In this document: positions 32,582 through 42,005 of the stretch, one piece after another | Layout: every line of letters begins with the position of its first letter | How positions within the stretch are numbered: the stretch's first letter is position 1 | The notes under the pieces: model-generated | The model's input: the letters and a program-made list of their open reading frames with translations, nothing else | The model's database searches: none | Told to the model about the DNA's origin: nothing | Position numbers and translations under genes: made by a program | DNA from: JAGLTN01 sp035403325 | GTDB lineage: Bacteria > Planctomycetota > Phycisphaerae > Sedimentisphaerales > Anaerobacaceae | Length of the DNA: 58,431 bases | NCBI GenBank assembly: GCA_964492365.1 | Contig: CAZBKA010000002.1 | Location: 1 to 58,431, forward strand | Direction: 5' to 3'

Positions 32582-33076
32582 TTACTTTGCCCCAAGCAGC
32601 AATATCATTCGTTTCCCAGCCAGCTTACTCGATCCTTCTACCTTTGAGCAATCACTCATTGTTTCGGCAATGCTTTCAAGAAGCTCAAAACCTTTGTCTT
32701 TGTGTAACATCTGCCTGCCGCGGAAAATAACGGAAATTTGAACTTTATGACCTTTTTCGAGAAACTGCCTTGCTTGCTTAAGCTTTATTTCTAAATCATG
32801 CGGGTCTGTCTCAGGCCTGATCCTGATTTCTTTTAGCACCTGAGTGGTAACACGAGTTTTCTTATGAGCCTCCCGAGCCTTTCTTTTCTGCTCATAGAGC
32901 CATTTGCCATAATCCATAACTCGACAAACCGGCGGTTCAACATTTGGAGAAACCTCAACGAGATCCAAACCTGCGTCCTGAGCTATCCTTATAGCTTCAT
33001 ATCGATCAACAACCCCGATTTGTTCATTTTTTTCATTTATTAGGCGAACCTGTCTTGCTTTGATCCCGCCATTCAC
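32582..33076 (-). CDS. infC: Translation initiation factor IF-3
   Basis: A 164-residue protein with the two IF-3 domains: N-terminal I-N-E-K-N-E-Q-I-G-V-V block and the signature V-C-R-V-M-D-Y-G-K-W, followed by the C-terminal domain with K-E-I-R-I-R-P and V-I-F-R-G-R-Q-M. The start is GTG at 33076; AAGG sits 7 bases before it and no in-frame ATG is near. A rare AUU start, known from other infC genes as an autocontrol device, is not needed here. Order thrS-infC-rpmI is the common one. Confidence 0.95.
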   Translation of the reverse strand: MNGGIKARQVRLINEKNEQIGVVDRYEAIRIAQDAGLDLVEVSPNVEPPVCRVMDYGKWLYEQKRKAREAHKKTRVTTQVLKEIRIRPETDPHDLEIKLKQARQFLEKGHKVQISVIFRGRQMLHKDKGFELLESIAETMSDCSKVEGSSKLAGKRMILLLGAK

Positions 33077-33154
33077 CTTTAAACCTTGTTGCTTACTGAT
33101 AGCTAACCACCTTGCCTTTCTTATATTAACTCAAATATTTTTTGTGTTTTACAA

Positions 33155-35074
33155 TTAAAACACCAAATCAACGGATTTTTCTGCTATTTTAGCTTTTGCT
33201 ATTGATAAAAACTCTTCAAACGAAATAGTTTTATTGTCAGTTGTCGATCTTACCCTTACGTTTACAGCATTGTTTTCAGCTTCTTTAGGAGCAACCACTA
33301 GTACATAGGGCACCCTTTCGCTATGTGTTTTTGCGATCTTAGCCCCAATTTTTTCATTTGAGGTATCGATTGAGCATCTAAAAGACGCTTTTTTGAGCAG
33401 ATCGAAGACTTTTTGGGCGTATTCGTTGGATTTTTCACTGATGGTCAATACTTTAACCTGAGTAGGTGCCAACCAGATCGGCATGTTTCCCGCGTAATTC
33501 TCAATCAATATCCCAATAAACCTCTCAAAAGAGCCCAGAACCGCACGGTGGATCATAACGGGAGCTTTTTCTGTATTATCCTTATCGGTATAAACAAGCC
33601 CAAAACGCTGTGGCATAGAGAAATCAAGTTGAATAGTACCAAGCTGCCATGATCGTTTCAGACAGTCCTTAATATGGAAATCGATCTTGGGGCCATAGAA
33701 AGCACCATCGCCTTCATTTACCTGAAAATCAATATTCTTATGCTTCAATGCAGCAATAAGTGCATTTGTTGCGATATCCCAGATATCATCGGATCCTATA
33801 TGCTTATCAGGTTTTGTAGAAAGCTCAATATGGATATCTTCAAAACCGAAAGCCTTATAAAGTTCAAATGTAAGTTCAATCACACCAATGATTTCAGCTT
33901 CTATCTGCTCCGGAGTGCAGAATATGTGTGCATCATCCTGAGTAAACTGCCTTACTCTAAAAAGCCCATGCATTACGCCGCTGGCCTCATGCCTGTGCAC
34001 CAAACCAAGTTCTGCAACTCTTAATGGAAAATCACGGTAAGAATGTGAGTTGCTATTGAAAACCAGACATCCACCGGGACAGTTCATTGGTTTTATGGCA
34101 TATCCAACGCCGTCAATCTTCGTAAAATACATGTTTTCTTTATAATTGTCCCAATGGCCGCTTTTGTGCCAAAGGTCCTCGTTTAGCATTATTGGTGTTT
34201 TTATTTCACTGTAGCTATATCTTTTATGCACACTACGCCAGAAATCAACTATTTCGTTCCAGATAATCATTCCATTTGGGTGCATAAAAGCAAAACCAGG
34301 GCCTGCGTCATTGAAGCTGAACAGATCAAGCTGTTTGCCTATAACACGGTGATCCCGTTTTTTTGCTTCTTCAAGGAGGTAAAGATACTCATCAAGCTCT
34401 TTTTTAGTAGCCCATGCTGTACCGTAAACCCTCTGAAGCATCTTCTGTGTAGCATCACCATGCCAATATGCCCCGGCAACAGACATAATCTTAAAACCGC
34501 CTATTTTGCCTGTACTTGGCACATGAGGCCCCCTGCAGAGATCCTCAAAACCGTCTTGCCCATGGCTGTAAAAAGTTATCGTATCGCCATCAGCACGATT
34601 GATATTGTCTATCTTGTAGCCATCACCGGCCATTTTAGTCAGTGCTTCTGACCGGGACATTTCTTTTCTGATAAATGGCACATCTGCTTTAACAATCTCT
34701 GCCATTTTCTTTTCAATTTTCTCAAAATCGTTTGGTCTGATGGTCTCATCAAGGTCAATATCATAATAAAAACCATCTTCGACAACTGGTCCATAGACAA
34801 GTTTTGCCTTTGGCCAAATGCTGCAAATAGCCTCGGCCATTACATGAGAACAGCTGTGCCGCATTATTTCAAGACCTTCAGGGTTTTTAGGTGTTATTAT
34901 CTCTACAGAAACATCGGAGTTAATTTTTGCTGACAAATCAACCAATTTATCGTTAATTTTGGCCGCCAGAGCCGACTTTGCAAGACCAACACCTATTTGC
35001 TTAGCCAAATCAAAAACAGTACTACCATTTTCGATTTCTTTTATGCTGCCATCAGGCAGAGTTATTTTCACCAT
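33155..35074 (-). CDS. thrS: Threonyl-tRNA synthetase
   Basis: A 639-residue class II synthetase of normal length: TGS domain (about 1-62), editing domain with H-S-C-S-H-V-M-A-E-A (zinc/editing histidines), catalytic core with M-N-C-P-G-G and R-H-E-A-S-G-V-M-H-G-L and R-V-R-Q-F-T-Q-D-D-A-H, and a C-terminal anticodon-binding domain. Charges tRNA-Thr and edits Ser-tRNA. It is the first gene after a consensus promoter, so this heads the operon through pheS. Confidence 0.97.
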   Translation of the reverse strand: MVKITLPDGSIKEIENGSTVFDLAKQIGVGLAKSALAAKINDKLVDLSAKINSDVSVEIITPKNPEGLEIMRHSCSHVMAEAICSIWPKAKLVYGPVVEDGFYYDIDLDETIRPNDFEKIEKKMAEIVKADVPFIRKEMSRSEALTKMAGDGYKIDNINRADGDTITFYSHGQDGFEDLCRGPHVPSTGKIGGFKIMSVAGAYWHGDATQKMLQRVYGTAWATKKELDEYLYLLEEAKKRDHRVIGKQLDLFSFNDAGPGFAFMHPNGMIIWNEIVDFWRSVHKRYSYSEIKTPIMLNEDLWHKSGHWDNYKENMYFTKIDGVGYAIKPMNCPGGCLVFNSNSHSYRDFPLRVAELGLVHRHEASGVMHGLFRVRQFTQDDAHIFCTPEQIEAEIIGVIELTFELYKAFGFEDIHIELSTKPDKHIGSDDIWDIATNALIAALKHKNIDFQVNEGDGAFYGPKIDFHIKDCLKRSWQLGTIQLDFSMPQRFGLVYTDKDNTEKAPVMIHRAVLGSFERFIGILIENYAGNMPIWLAPTQVKVLTISEKSNEYAQKVFDLLKKASFRCSIDTSNEKIGAKIAKTHSERVPYVLVVAPKEAENNAVNVRVRSTTDNKTISFEEFLSIAKAKIAEKSVDLVF

Positions 35075-35117
35075 AAATTTTCGTCCAATATCATAAATCC
35101 TTTTTAATTATCAGCTT

Positions 35118-35146
35118 AATATAGAGCCAGCTATGCGTTTTGTCAA
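35118..35146 (-). promoter_or_regulatory. Promoter of the thrS-infC-rpmI-rplT-pheS operon
   Basis: On the minus strand: perfect TTGACA (35146-35141), 17-base spacer, TATATT (35123-35118), about 44 bases before the thrS start. The short leader leaves no room for a T-box. Confidence 0.85.
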
Positions 35147-35336
35147 GATATCGACCCTATTTAAAGAGCTGAAAATCAAATATATAATGCAAATATACAC
35201 TGACATCCAGATTATAGCCTATAATACATTAGTCAATTATAAAAGTTTCATAAAATTATTTATTGTAATTTCGAACATTTTATTATACAATATGGCTGGT
35301 TAAAAGCTTTTGTTTCTTGTAATATGAGGAGAGTAA

Positions 35337-35858
35337 ATGGATATAAATCTTGTGTTGTTTAAAAAAGACGGCGGCATGAAATCCTTTCCGGTAAAACGGA
35401 ATGTTGTTACAATAGGCAGAAGCCATAACTGTGATTTTCAGATACCAGTGATGTCGGTATCCAGAAAGCACTGTAAGTTAACATGCAAATCTGACGTTGT
35501 GACATTGCGTGACCTTGATTCACACAATGGAACCATTGTTAATGGCAAACCAATCAAAGAAACAACAATTGCCCCCGGTGACTCAATAGAAATAGGGCCT
35601 TTGGTATTTGTCATACAGATAGACAATGAACCATCTGTTCTGAAAAACCCCAAACAGCAAGGAAATGCAAAAAAAGTTTCTCCAAAAACTGAAGATATAC
35701 CTCTCAAAAAAGAAACTCCACCCAAAGAAAGCAAGCAGGATATTCCACCAAGCAAAGTTGAGGATGAAAATGCTATATCCGATGACCTGCTTGAAGGCAG
35801 TAGTTTTCTTAATTTGGATGAACTCGGTGACCTCAGTGATCTTGAAGAATTAAAATAA
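35337..35858 (+). CDS. FHA-domain protein
   Basis: A 173-residue cytoplasmic protein. Residues about 1-98 form a forkhead-associated domain with the phosphothreonine-binding residues in I-G-R-S-H, V-S-R-K-H and D-S-H-N-G-T. The rest is low-complexity, first lysine/proline-rich and then acidic with leucines at the very end. GAGGAGAG precedes the ATG. FHA proteins read Thr phosphorylation and are common partners of secretion and pilus machines. The membrane-anchored PilB-like gene starts 170 bases downstream under its own promoter, so a functional link is suggestive only. Confidence 0.88.
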   Translation: MDINLVLFKKDGGMKSFPVKRNVVTIGRSHNCDFQIPVMSVSRKHCKLTCKSDVVTLRDLDSHNGTIVNGKPIKETTIAPGDSIEIGPLVFVIQIDNEPSVLKNPKQQGNAKKVSPKTEDIPLKKETPPKESKQDIPPSKVEDENAISDDLLEGSSFLNLDELGDLSDLEELK

Positions 35859-35943
35859 TAAACCTCTAAAAAAAAATTAGAAACTGTAATAATTACTTCA
35901 GTCGCATATTAAAAATTTTGTGTCGAGTTCTAAAAAGTATAAC

Positions 35944-35972
35944 TTGTATTTAAATAGCAATTGTGTTATTAT
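35944..35972 (+). promoter_or_regulatory. Candidate promoter of the PilB/GspE-like gene
   Basis: TTGTAT (35944-35949), 17-base spacer, TATTAT (35967-35972), 57 bases before the GTG start. Confidence 0.55.
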
Positions 35973-36028
35973 TTTTGTAAGAAATAGCGGTTTTTAGGTA
36001 GTAATTAGGTTGCGAAAGAGGAAAATTG

Positions 36029-37540
36029 GTGCAAACTTTAGTTTTTAGTCCGATTAAATTGGCATTGCTCATAGGATGGTTTTTCCTGTGTTTCTGGCTT
36101 GCCCAGCGAACCCAGTACAGCCTGTTGGTGCCAAAGGATAAAAAAATAAGCGCGGCTTTGATGGCATTGCTACTGGGACCAATTGCATTTCTTATTTTCC
36201 TTTTCATCGACCTGATGAAAAAGTCAGCTCAAAGCCAGAGCAATATGATTGAGCTTTTAAAAGAGTTCATTGCAAATATCTTCAAAAAAGAAAAAGAAGA
36301 ACGTGAAGAATTCTCGATCAATCTCTTTGACTCATCGGGAAGAAATCTCAAAGAAATCTACAGCCATGGTAAGTCAAGCAGGGATTTGCAGGTTCTTGAC
36401 CTTACTACGGAAATAATATGGAAAGGGCTTGAACTTAATGCAAGCGACATCCTTATAGACCCGAAAGATGATTCGGTATCTACAGTAAGGCTTAGGATAG
36501 ACGGAGTATTGAGGATTATAGATCAGTTAGAAACGGACACCTGTCAGGCTGTGGTTAACAGTATCAAAGCTGTAGCCAATATGGATATAGCAGAAAGAAG
36601 AAGGCCTCAGGACGGTGCTTTTACCGCAAAAACTATCACAGGAAATGTTTCTTTCAGGGTAGCAAGCGCGGGTGCCTTAAATGGCGAGAAGTTATCTATA
36701 AGGGTACTTAACCAGAACGCAAATCGATTCAGACTCGATAACATCGGTATTTCAAAAAAACAAGCAATTGTGATTCAAAATGCAATGAAAAAACCTTCCG
36801 GTATGATTCTGATGTGCGGACCTACGGGAAGCGGAAAAACTACGACTATGTACGGCATGCTGAATGAAATTGATTTCAACCAGCGTAATGTAATCACAGT
36901 TGAGGATCCGATAGAGTACGTTCTGCCGCAGGCAAGTCAGATCGAAGTAAATGCAAAGGCTGATATTACTTTTGCAAAATCATTAAGGAGCATTTTAAGA
37001 CAGGACCCTGATGTGATATGTGTTGGTGAGATTCGAGATGAGGACACCGCTGCTATTGCATTGAGGGCATCACAAACCGGTCACCTGGTACTTGCCACGA
37101 TTCACAGCAACAGCAATGCGGCAACAATTGTCAGATTAATGGACCTAGGGATCAGCCCCCTGCTTATCGCTACAGGTCTTAGCACACTTATATCTCAAAG
37201 GCTCGTGCGTAAACTTTGTGAAAATTGTAAACGACAGGCAAATCTGAGCCAAGCACAGATATTGAGCTTTAAAAAGAATAAAGTAAACTACCTGAATATT
37301 TATGAGGCTGTCGGATGTGAAAAATGTCACGGTACCGGATATCTTGGAAGAATAGCTATTTGCGATATACTTGATATCGATGATAATCTCAGGACTCTTA
37401 TCGCAAATGAAAAACTAGATATCGGGCAGCTGAGAAAAAACGGTGACGAAAAAGGTAAATCTAATCTTCAGAAACAAGGACTGAAAAAGGTCGTCGAAGG
37501 AATAACAAGCCTGGATGAACTTAAACGGGTTTTAGGATAA
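36029..37540 (+). CDS. Membrane-anchored PilB/GspE-type secretion ATPase (active-site complete)
   Basis: GTG 36029 is preferred over TTG 36026 because AGAGG ends 7 bases before it. The 504-residue protein begins with two transmembrane segments (about 9-27 and 42-62) instead of the usual N1/N2 domains. The ATPase core is intact: Walker A G-P-T-G-S-G-K-T (264-271, Lys270), Asp box V-E-D-P-I-E-Y, Walker B D-P-D-V-I-C-V-G-E-I-R-D, and the His box. A C-x2-C pair before and a C-E-K-C-H-G-T-G-Y block after the core form the zinc site of PilB/GspE. It should power assembly of a type IV pilus or type II secretion pseudopilus. The CvpA-like gene follows after 4 bases. Confidence 0.88.
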   Translation: MQTLVFSPIKLALLIGWFFLCFWLAQRTQYSLLVPKDKKISAALMALLLGPIAFLIFLFIDLMKKSAQSQSNMIELLKEFIANIFKKEKEEREEFSINLFDSSGRNLKEIYSHGKSSRDLQVLDLTTEIIWKGLELNASDILIDPKDDSVSTVRLRIDGVLRIIDQLETDTCQAVVNSIKAVANMDIAERRRPQDGAFTAKTITGNVSFRVASAGALNGEKLSIRVLNQNANRFRLDNIGISKKQAIVIQNAMKKPSGMILMCGPTGSGKTTTMYGMLNEIDFNQRNVITVEDPIEYVLPQASQIEVNAKADITFAKSLRSILRQDPDVICVGEIRDEDTAAIALRASQTGHLVLATIHSNSNAATIVRLMDLGISPLLIATGLSTLISQRLVRKLCENCKRQANLSQAQILSFKKNKVNYLNIYEAVGCEKCHGTGYLGRIAICDILDIDDNLRTLIANEKLDIGQLRKNGDEKGKSNLQKQGLKKVVEGITSLDELKRVLG

Positions 37541-37544
37541 TCTT

Positions 37545-38201
37545 ATGGGCATGCTTATTGCAATTATAGCTGGATTGATTTTTGCCTGGATAGCGATCAG
37601 GGTAGGTTTTTATGTTGCATGGTCCGTCATGTTCAATCTGGTTGTATCAATTTATATAGCTATCTCCCTGGGACCATTTGTTGCTGACAAGCTACCATTA
37701 GAAGGCGGTTTCGGTGCAGCAATTGTTTTAACAGGTCTGGCAGCGGCGGTCTTTGCAGTTCTTCAAGGCTCTTGCTATTTATTCTTCACGAGCCAGTATG
37801 AAATGTCTTTTCCCGCTATTTTTGACAGCGTAGCTTCAGGCATCACAGGATTTTTAACTGGAGTGTTGATCGTAAGCTTTCTGATTCTTCCTGTGGGGCT
37901 TATACGCCAGGGTACAGTGGCTGATAAAAATACTACGAAAGAAAGCTACCAACTGAACAGTTCCGCATATCTCAACTTCTGGTATAATGCTGTGCATTAT
38001 CTGGTAGGAAAAGAGGAAAATGTTCAACCAGAAACACTAGTTGCCGGAATAATCAAAAACAATAAAAAAGTTAAAAATACCAAAGCAGAAGTTAAGGTTG
38101 TTGAGCAAGTAAAAGTAGTAGAACCAAACGAAGTTAAGGTCGAAGAAGTTAGCAAAGATAAACTTGGCACACCACCTGATTTTGACTTTGATAAAATATA
38201 A
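37545..38201 (+). CDS. CvpA-like membrane protein with charged C-terminal tail
   Basis: A 218-residue protein with about four hydrophobic segments within residues 1-125, separated by short loops (the order and glycine-rich helices resemble the CvpA/colicin V production family), then a soluble part and a Lys/Glu/Val repeat-like tail. Its 4-base spacing from the PilB-like gene means translational coupling. A similar pairing recurs at 42006-44892. Role unknown: perhaps a membrane platform or anchor for the ATPase. The family call is at fold level only. Confidence 0.65.
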   Translation: MGMLIAIIAGLIFAWIAIRVGFYVAWSVMFNLVVSIYIAISLGPFVADKLPLEGGFGAAIVLTGLAAAVFAVLQGSCYLFFTSQYEMSFPAIFDSVASGITGFLTGVLIVSFLILPVGLIRQGTVADKNTTKESYQLNSSAYLNFWYNAVHYLVGKEENVQPETLVAGIIKNNKKVKNTKAEVKVVEQVKVVEPNEVKVEEVSKDKLGTPPDFDFDKI

Positions 38202-38255
38202 TCAGCTATGCCTTATTTTCGGGTTTGTGTAATTCATCTGCCAAACTCAGCACAT

Positions 38256-38296
38256 AAAAAAAGCGAATATACCAATCGGCATATTCGCTTTTTTTT
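38256..38296. terminator. Bidirectional terminator
   Basis: GCGAATAT (38263-38270) and ATATTCGC (38281-38288) form an 8-bp stem with a 10-base loop, with A-run on the left and T-run on the right. It serves the CvpA-like gene and the convergent GH130 gene. Confidence 0.88.
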
Positions 38297-38314
38297 AATT
38301 TCAAAAATATTAGC

Positions 38315-39316
38315 TTATTCAGCGTTTTCTTTTATGTATGCTATCAGCTCATCAACCTGTGCAAATGCGAGGCCTGTCACTGTATCTGCAGCACCATAGT
38401 AAATAGCGATTTTTCCGCTCGGTGCATCTGTCAAAGCTGCACATGGGAAACAAACATTCGGAGTATCACCAACACATTCATAGTCTTTTTGTGGTGACAG
38501 CAGATAAGGTCTGCAACGATATTTAACTTTCCATGGCTCATCAATATCAAGGATGGCACCACCCATGCTGTATACAAAACCATTACAGCTTGTCAGTACA
38601 CCGTGATAGATCAGCAGCCAGCCTTCAGTAGTTTCAATCGGGGTTGGACCTGGACCGACTTTTGTACATTCCCAGCTCATAACACCGGTACGTCTTGAGG
38701 CAAATACGAATCTGTGCTTGCCCCAATAAGTCATATCTTTGCTGCGACTCAGGAAGATATCACCAAAAGGTGTATGACCAGTATCGGAAGGTCTTGAAAG
38801 CATTACGTATTCGCCGTTAATTTTTCTCGGGAACAACACACCATTTCTGTTATATGGCAAAAATGCATTTTCCATCTGGTGAAAAGTTTTGAAGTCCTTT
38901 GTATAACCAACACCTATCGTGTAACCATGATAGTTATTGCACCAGATCACATAATATTTATCATCAACCTTGCAAACTCTGGGGTCATAACGCTCAATCA
39001 TATTAGCTATTTCTGGATCATCACATTCGAAATGTATAGGCTCATTATCAATTTCGAAATTGTAACCATCTTTGCTGCGACCAGCATAAAGATTCATATG
39101 CCTACTTCTGTTATCAACACGAAATACGCCGGCAAATTGTCCCTTGAAAGGAACTACAGCACTGTTAAATATCGCATTTGAGCATGGAGTAAGATTCCTT
39201 GGAATAACCGGGTTGGCATCGTATCGCCAAATAACATCATGTTTGCAATCAGCTGGCTTATCCTGCCAGGGAATATTAGGCAAAGCCTCTCCAATAATCG
39301 TTTGTTTTTTCGCCAT
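38315..39316 (-). CDS. Glycoside hydrolase family 130-like protein (mannoside phosphorylase type)
   Basis: A 333-residue soluble five-bladed beta-propeller of the GH130 type. Seen: N-P-V-I-P-R near the start, Y-D-P-R-V-C-K-V-D with the catalytic-site Asp region, P-R-K-I-N-G-E-Y, K-V-G-P-G-P-T-P-I, G-W-L-L-I-Y-H-G-V and Y-Y-G-A-A-D-T. Family members phosphorolyse or hydrolyse beta-mannosides. No signal peptide, so it acts on imported mannosyl oligosaccharides. A second, divergent GH130 gene lies at 45557-46516 on the same strand. Whether this one is a phosphorylase or a mannosidase cannot be told here. Confidence 0.88.
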   Translation of the reverse strand: MAKKQTIIGEALPNIPWQDKPADCKHDVIWRYDANPVIPRNLTPCSNAIFNSAVVPFKGQFAGVFRVDNRSRHMNLYAGRSKDGYNFEIDNEPIHFECDDPEIANMIERYDPRVCKVDDKYYVIWCNNYHGYTIGVGYTKDFKTFHQMENAFLPYNRNGVLFPRKINGEYVMLSRPSDTGHTPFGDIFLSRSKDMTYWGKHRFVFASRRTGVMSWECTKVGPGPTPIETTEGWLLIYHGVLTSCNGFVYSMGGAILDIDEPWKVKYRCRPYLLSPQKDYECVGDTPNVCFPCAALTDAPSGKIAIYYGAADTVTGLAFAQVDELIAYIKENAE

Positions 39317-39408
39317 ACATCTTTCCTTTTTTTAATTAATACTGTCACTGTCTTTTAAATTACTAAAATAAATTTCAACTGATAAAAAGTTACGCCTTGA
39401 ATTGCTTC

Positions 39409-40047
39409 TTAACGCATAATCCAGTTTTGTTCTTTAAATTTTAAAATCGCATCTGATCGAAATATCGGATCACCGCCAATTTTGTAATCAAGCCCGAGTG
39501 TTTTTCTCAGAAAAATTTTCTTACTGTTGCCATTTTCATCTTTAGCCGTGGGATGATCCAAAGCAATTGTCTCATTGCTGAGACCGGCAATAAAGAAACT
39601 TACATTCTTAGCGTTCGGATCAAAATCAGACCAGATAATCGCAATATCTTTTACATTGTCCGGCCCCTGAAGTACCTTGCTGCTTGTCTTATCAACAGAT
39701 TCAAGAAATGGATACTGCTTCTGATGCCGCAACTTAATCTGGTCAAAAACCGAAAGCGGAACATTTACACTTGCTGGTACAATCTGAAATGTATCAGTTA
39801 CAAGCTCACATTCGGGATAAAAATCAACATCATCACTGGTTTGATTGAGTATTGTCATAATAATGTACCAGAATCTTACCGGATGCTTTTGCCCTTCAAA
39901 ACTAACTTGTATCTGCTGTGGGTGTTCATATTTGACTTCTAATGTCCAGTCCTGAGCCGACTGCACAACCGCCGGCGAAGGTGCCGCGATACAAAAACCT
40001 GCACTAACAACCAATATAACTAAAAAAAGATAACTATATTTCTTCAT
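39409..40047 (-). CDS. Secreted hypothetical protein
   Basis: A 212-residue protein with a signal peptide (about 1-21, ending F-C-I-A-A). The rest is a single beta-rich domain with I-M-T-I-L-N-Q-T-S-D-D-V-D-F-Y-P, the look of an immunoglobulin-like or DUF-type periplasmic domain. No catalytic motif found. I do not recognise the family. It lies 92 bases upstream of the GH130 gene on the same strand and may be transcribed with it. Confidence 0.75.
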   Translation of the reverse strand: MKKYSYLFLVILVVSAGFCIAAPSPAVVQSAQDWTLEVKYEHPQQIQVSFEGQKHPVRFWYIIMTILNQTSDDVDFYPECELVTDTFQIVPASVNVPLSVFDQIKLRHQKQYPFLESVDKTSSKVLQGPDNVKDIAIIWSDFDPNAKNVSFFIAGLSNETIALDHPTAKDENGNSKKIFLRKTLGLDYKIGGDPIFRSDAILKFKEQNWIMR

Positions 40048-40847
40048 TGTGTATGCCTTAACAGAAAACTACTTTAAAGCCCATTTAAAACCCTTAAATA
40101 TTCATCCGAAGCATGATTTTACAATAAAATAAGATAATATCCAAGTACATTTTCTGACTTTTTAGCTTCAATTTGAAAGCTACTGAAACATCGGTCGCGA
40201 ATTATAAAGGCTTTTACCCATATCCATATACTATTGTGTTCAATATTATAGCAAGACAAGCGATTATTGCTGAAAAAACGATTATTTAACGATCAAAATT
40301 TTAGTTAGCTTAATTCAGTCTATATGCCACTTTAACAGCCGCGTTAACCAAGATTACTACTATTTTAGGCGAAGTTGAATGCAGCATCCTTCGACGTCTG
40401 ATGGGCAAGCTGTCGACATTTCTGGATAGTCCCAGCACCTGGAGCCTCGATGTTTTCAGTTATAATGACAACAGGCAGTTTCTGCCATTTTTATTCAGAA
40501 AAATAGGCATATATCCAGCTATTAGTTCCGGTCTATTTAGTTACCACCGCTAACGACTTGATCAGCGCAACTATTTGTACGCTTCTTGGATTTTTGATCA
40601 CAAAATAAAATAATTATCGGACAAAAAACGCTGAAAATACGCAAACTAACGTCTAATCCTCATTTTTAAGCTTAAAACAATCACTTATTGTTGAAGTACA
40701 CCTGTTGACAAACCAATGCAAAGCCTTATAATGAGACAGTTTAGGGGTAATAATAATTTGTTTGTTATTAATTGCCTGCTTTAACAAACAGTATTTTTTA
40801 TAACTATTTGTTACTTAGGGCGTTAATGTTCTAAAGGAGTTTTTTTT
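40048..40847. other. Long intergenic region before pilT
   Basis: About 800 AT-rich bases. A less AT-rich island at about 40365-40560 looks like decayed coding sequence: the minus strand is open 40365-40490 with protein-like content (L-P-V-V-I-I-T-E-N-I-E-A-P-G-A-G), while the plus strand is also open for about 80 codons over the same place. The pilT promoter is at 40705-40732. The rest shows nothing recognisable. Confidence 0.5.
40705..40732 (+). promoter_or_regulatory. Promoter of the pilT operon
   Basis: Perfect TTGACA (40705-40710), 16-base spacer, perfect TATAAT (40727-40732). The leader to the GTG at 40848 is about 110 bases and can form a hairpin by pairing TTTGTTA with TAACAAA. Confidence 0.85.
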
Positions 40848-41981
40848 GTGACTGAAGGACAGCCAATAGGTCGTCATGTAATACTTGATCATGACCCTGA
40901 AATTAATAAACTTTTCAGAGCTGCAATAAAGGTCGGCGCAAGTGACCTTCATCTTAAAGTAAACATGGTTCCCAAATTAAGAATACATGGTTCTTTAAAA
41001 AGTACTACCGGTGAAAAATTAACCGAGGAAGATTCTGAAAAGCTGATATTTGAAATTCTAACCGAAAATCAGAAACAATTCTTCCTCGAACATGGGGCTC
41101 TCGACTTTGCACATCAGGTCAGCACTACTGATAGATTCCGTGTTAATATCTTCCGTCAGCGCGGTTTTATAAGTCTGGCTGCAAGGCATATTACAAGCAA
41201 TATCCCTGCATTTGAAACCCTGCATATGCCATCCATTGTTGAAAAAATAGCAGAAAACCACTCCGGACTGGTACTTGTTACAGGGCCAACAGGTTCAGGT
41301 AAAAGCACAACGATTGCTTCTATGATCGACCACATTAATGCTACCAGACCTTGTCATATCGTTACTATCGAAGACCCATTGGAGTTTTTGCATAACGATA
41401 AAAAAGCCATCGTTTCACAAAGAGAAATAGGAATAGATGTTCAAGATTTCGAACTTGCATTGAAATCTCTTATGCGTCAGGACCCCGATGTTGTTCTCGT
41501 CGGTGAGATCAGGGACAATGAAACATTGACTGCTGCGATGAGGGCCGCCGAAACGGGGCATATGGTATTCGGAACCCTGCACTCTGTTAGTGCAGCCCAG
41601 ACTATCCAGAGAATCCTCGATCTGTTTCCACAGGAAGAACGAGATCTGGCACGACAGACCTTTGCCCTGACTATCAGGGCCGTTATCAGTCAGCAGCTTT
41701 TGCCAGGTATCAAACCCGAAGCTACAAGAATACCAGCTATTGAAATACTGATAGCTAACCCCATCGTAAGGAAACTCATCTCTGAAGGAAGAGAAGCAGA
41801 TATCCCTTCTGTCATAAAATCATGTCAGAATGAAGGTATGCAGGATTTCACCGAGTCGCTTCGAGTACTTATCACGGAAGAGTGGATAGACCTGAAAGTG
41901 GGGCTGAATTACGCAACGAATGTTGAAGAATTGAAAATGGCATTAAAAGGGATTAGAAGTTCTACGAGCGGTATTCTGTAA
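40848..41981 (+). CDS. pilT: Type IV pilus retraction ATPase (PilT type)
   Basis: A 377-residue cytoplasmic ATPase. GTG start supported by AAAGGAG (40833-40839) 8 bases upstream. Motifs: A-S-D-L-H-L-K, Walker A G-P-T-G-S-G-K-S (146-153), Asp box I-E-D-P-L-E-F, Walker B D-P-D-V-V-L-V-G-E-I-R-D, and A-A-E-T-G-H-M-V-F-G-T-L-H-S typical of PilT/PilU. It lacks the PilB zinc site, as PilT does. It drives pilus depolymerisation. The degenerate PilB-like gene follows after 24 bases, so the two are probably cotranscribed. Confidence 0.93.
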   Translation: MTEGQPIGRHVILDHDPEINKLFRAAIKVGASDLHLKVNMVPKLRIHGSLKSTTGEKLTEEDSEKLIFEILTENQKQFFLEHGALDFAHQVSTTDRFRVNIFRQRGFISLAARHITSNIPAFETLHMPSIVEKIAENHSGLVLVTGPTGSGKSTTIASMIDHINATRPCHIVTIEDPLEFLHNDKKAIVSQREIGIDVQDFELALKSLMRQDPDVVLVGEIRDNETLTAAMRAAETGHMVFGTLHSVSAAQTIQRILDLFPQEERDLARQTFALTIRAVISQQLLPGIKPEATRIPAIEILIANPIVRKLISEGREADIPSVIKSCQNEGMQDFTESLRVLITEEWIDLKVGLNYATNVEELKMALKGIRSSTSGIL

Positions 41982-42005
41982 ATTAAATTTCAAATGGAGC
42001 ATTTC

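Noticed and set aside
33061..33085. Rare AUU-type start for infC
   Set aside because: A GTG with AAGG 7 bases upstream gives the expected N-terminus, so no unusual start is needed.
35075..35140. T-box or other leader for thrS
   Set aside because: The promoter leaves only about 40 bases of leader, too short for a T-box.
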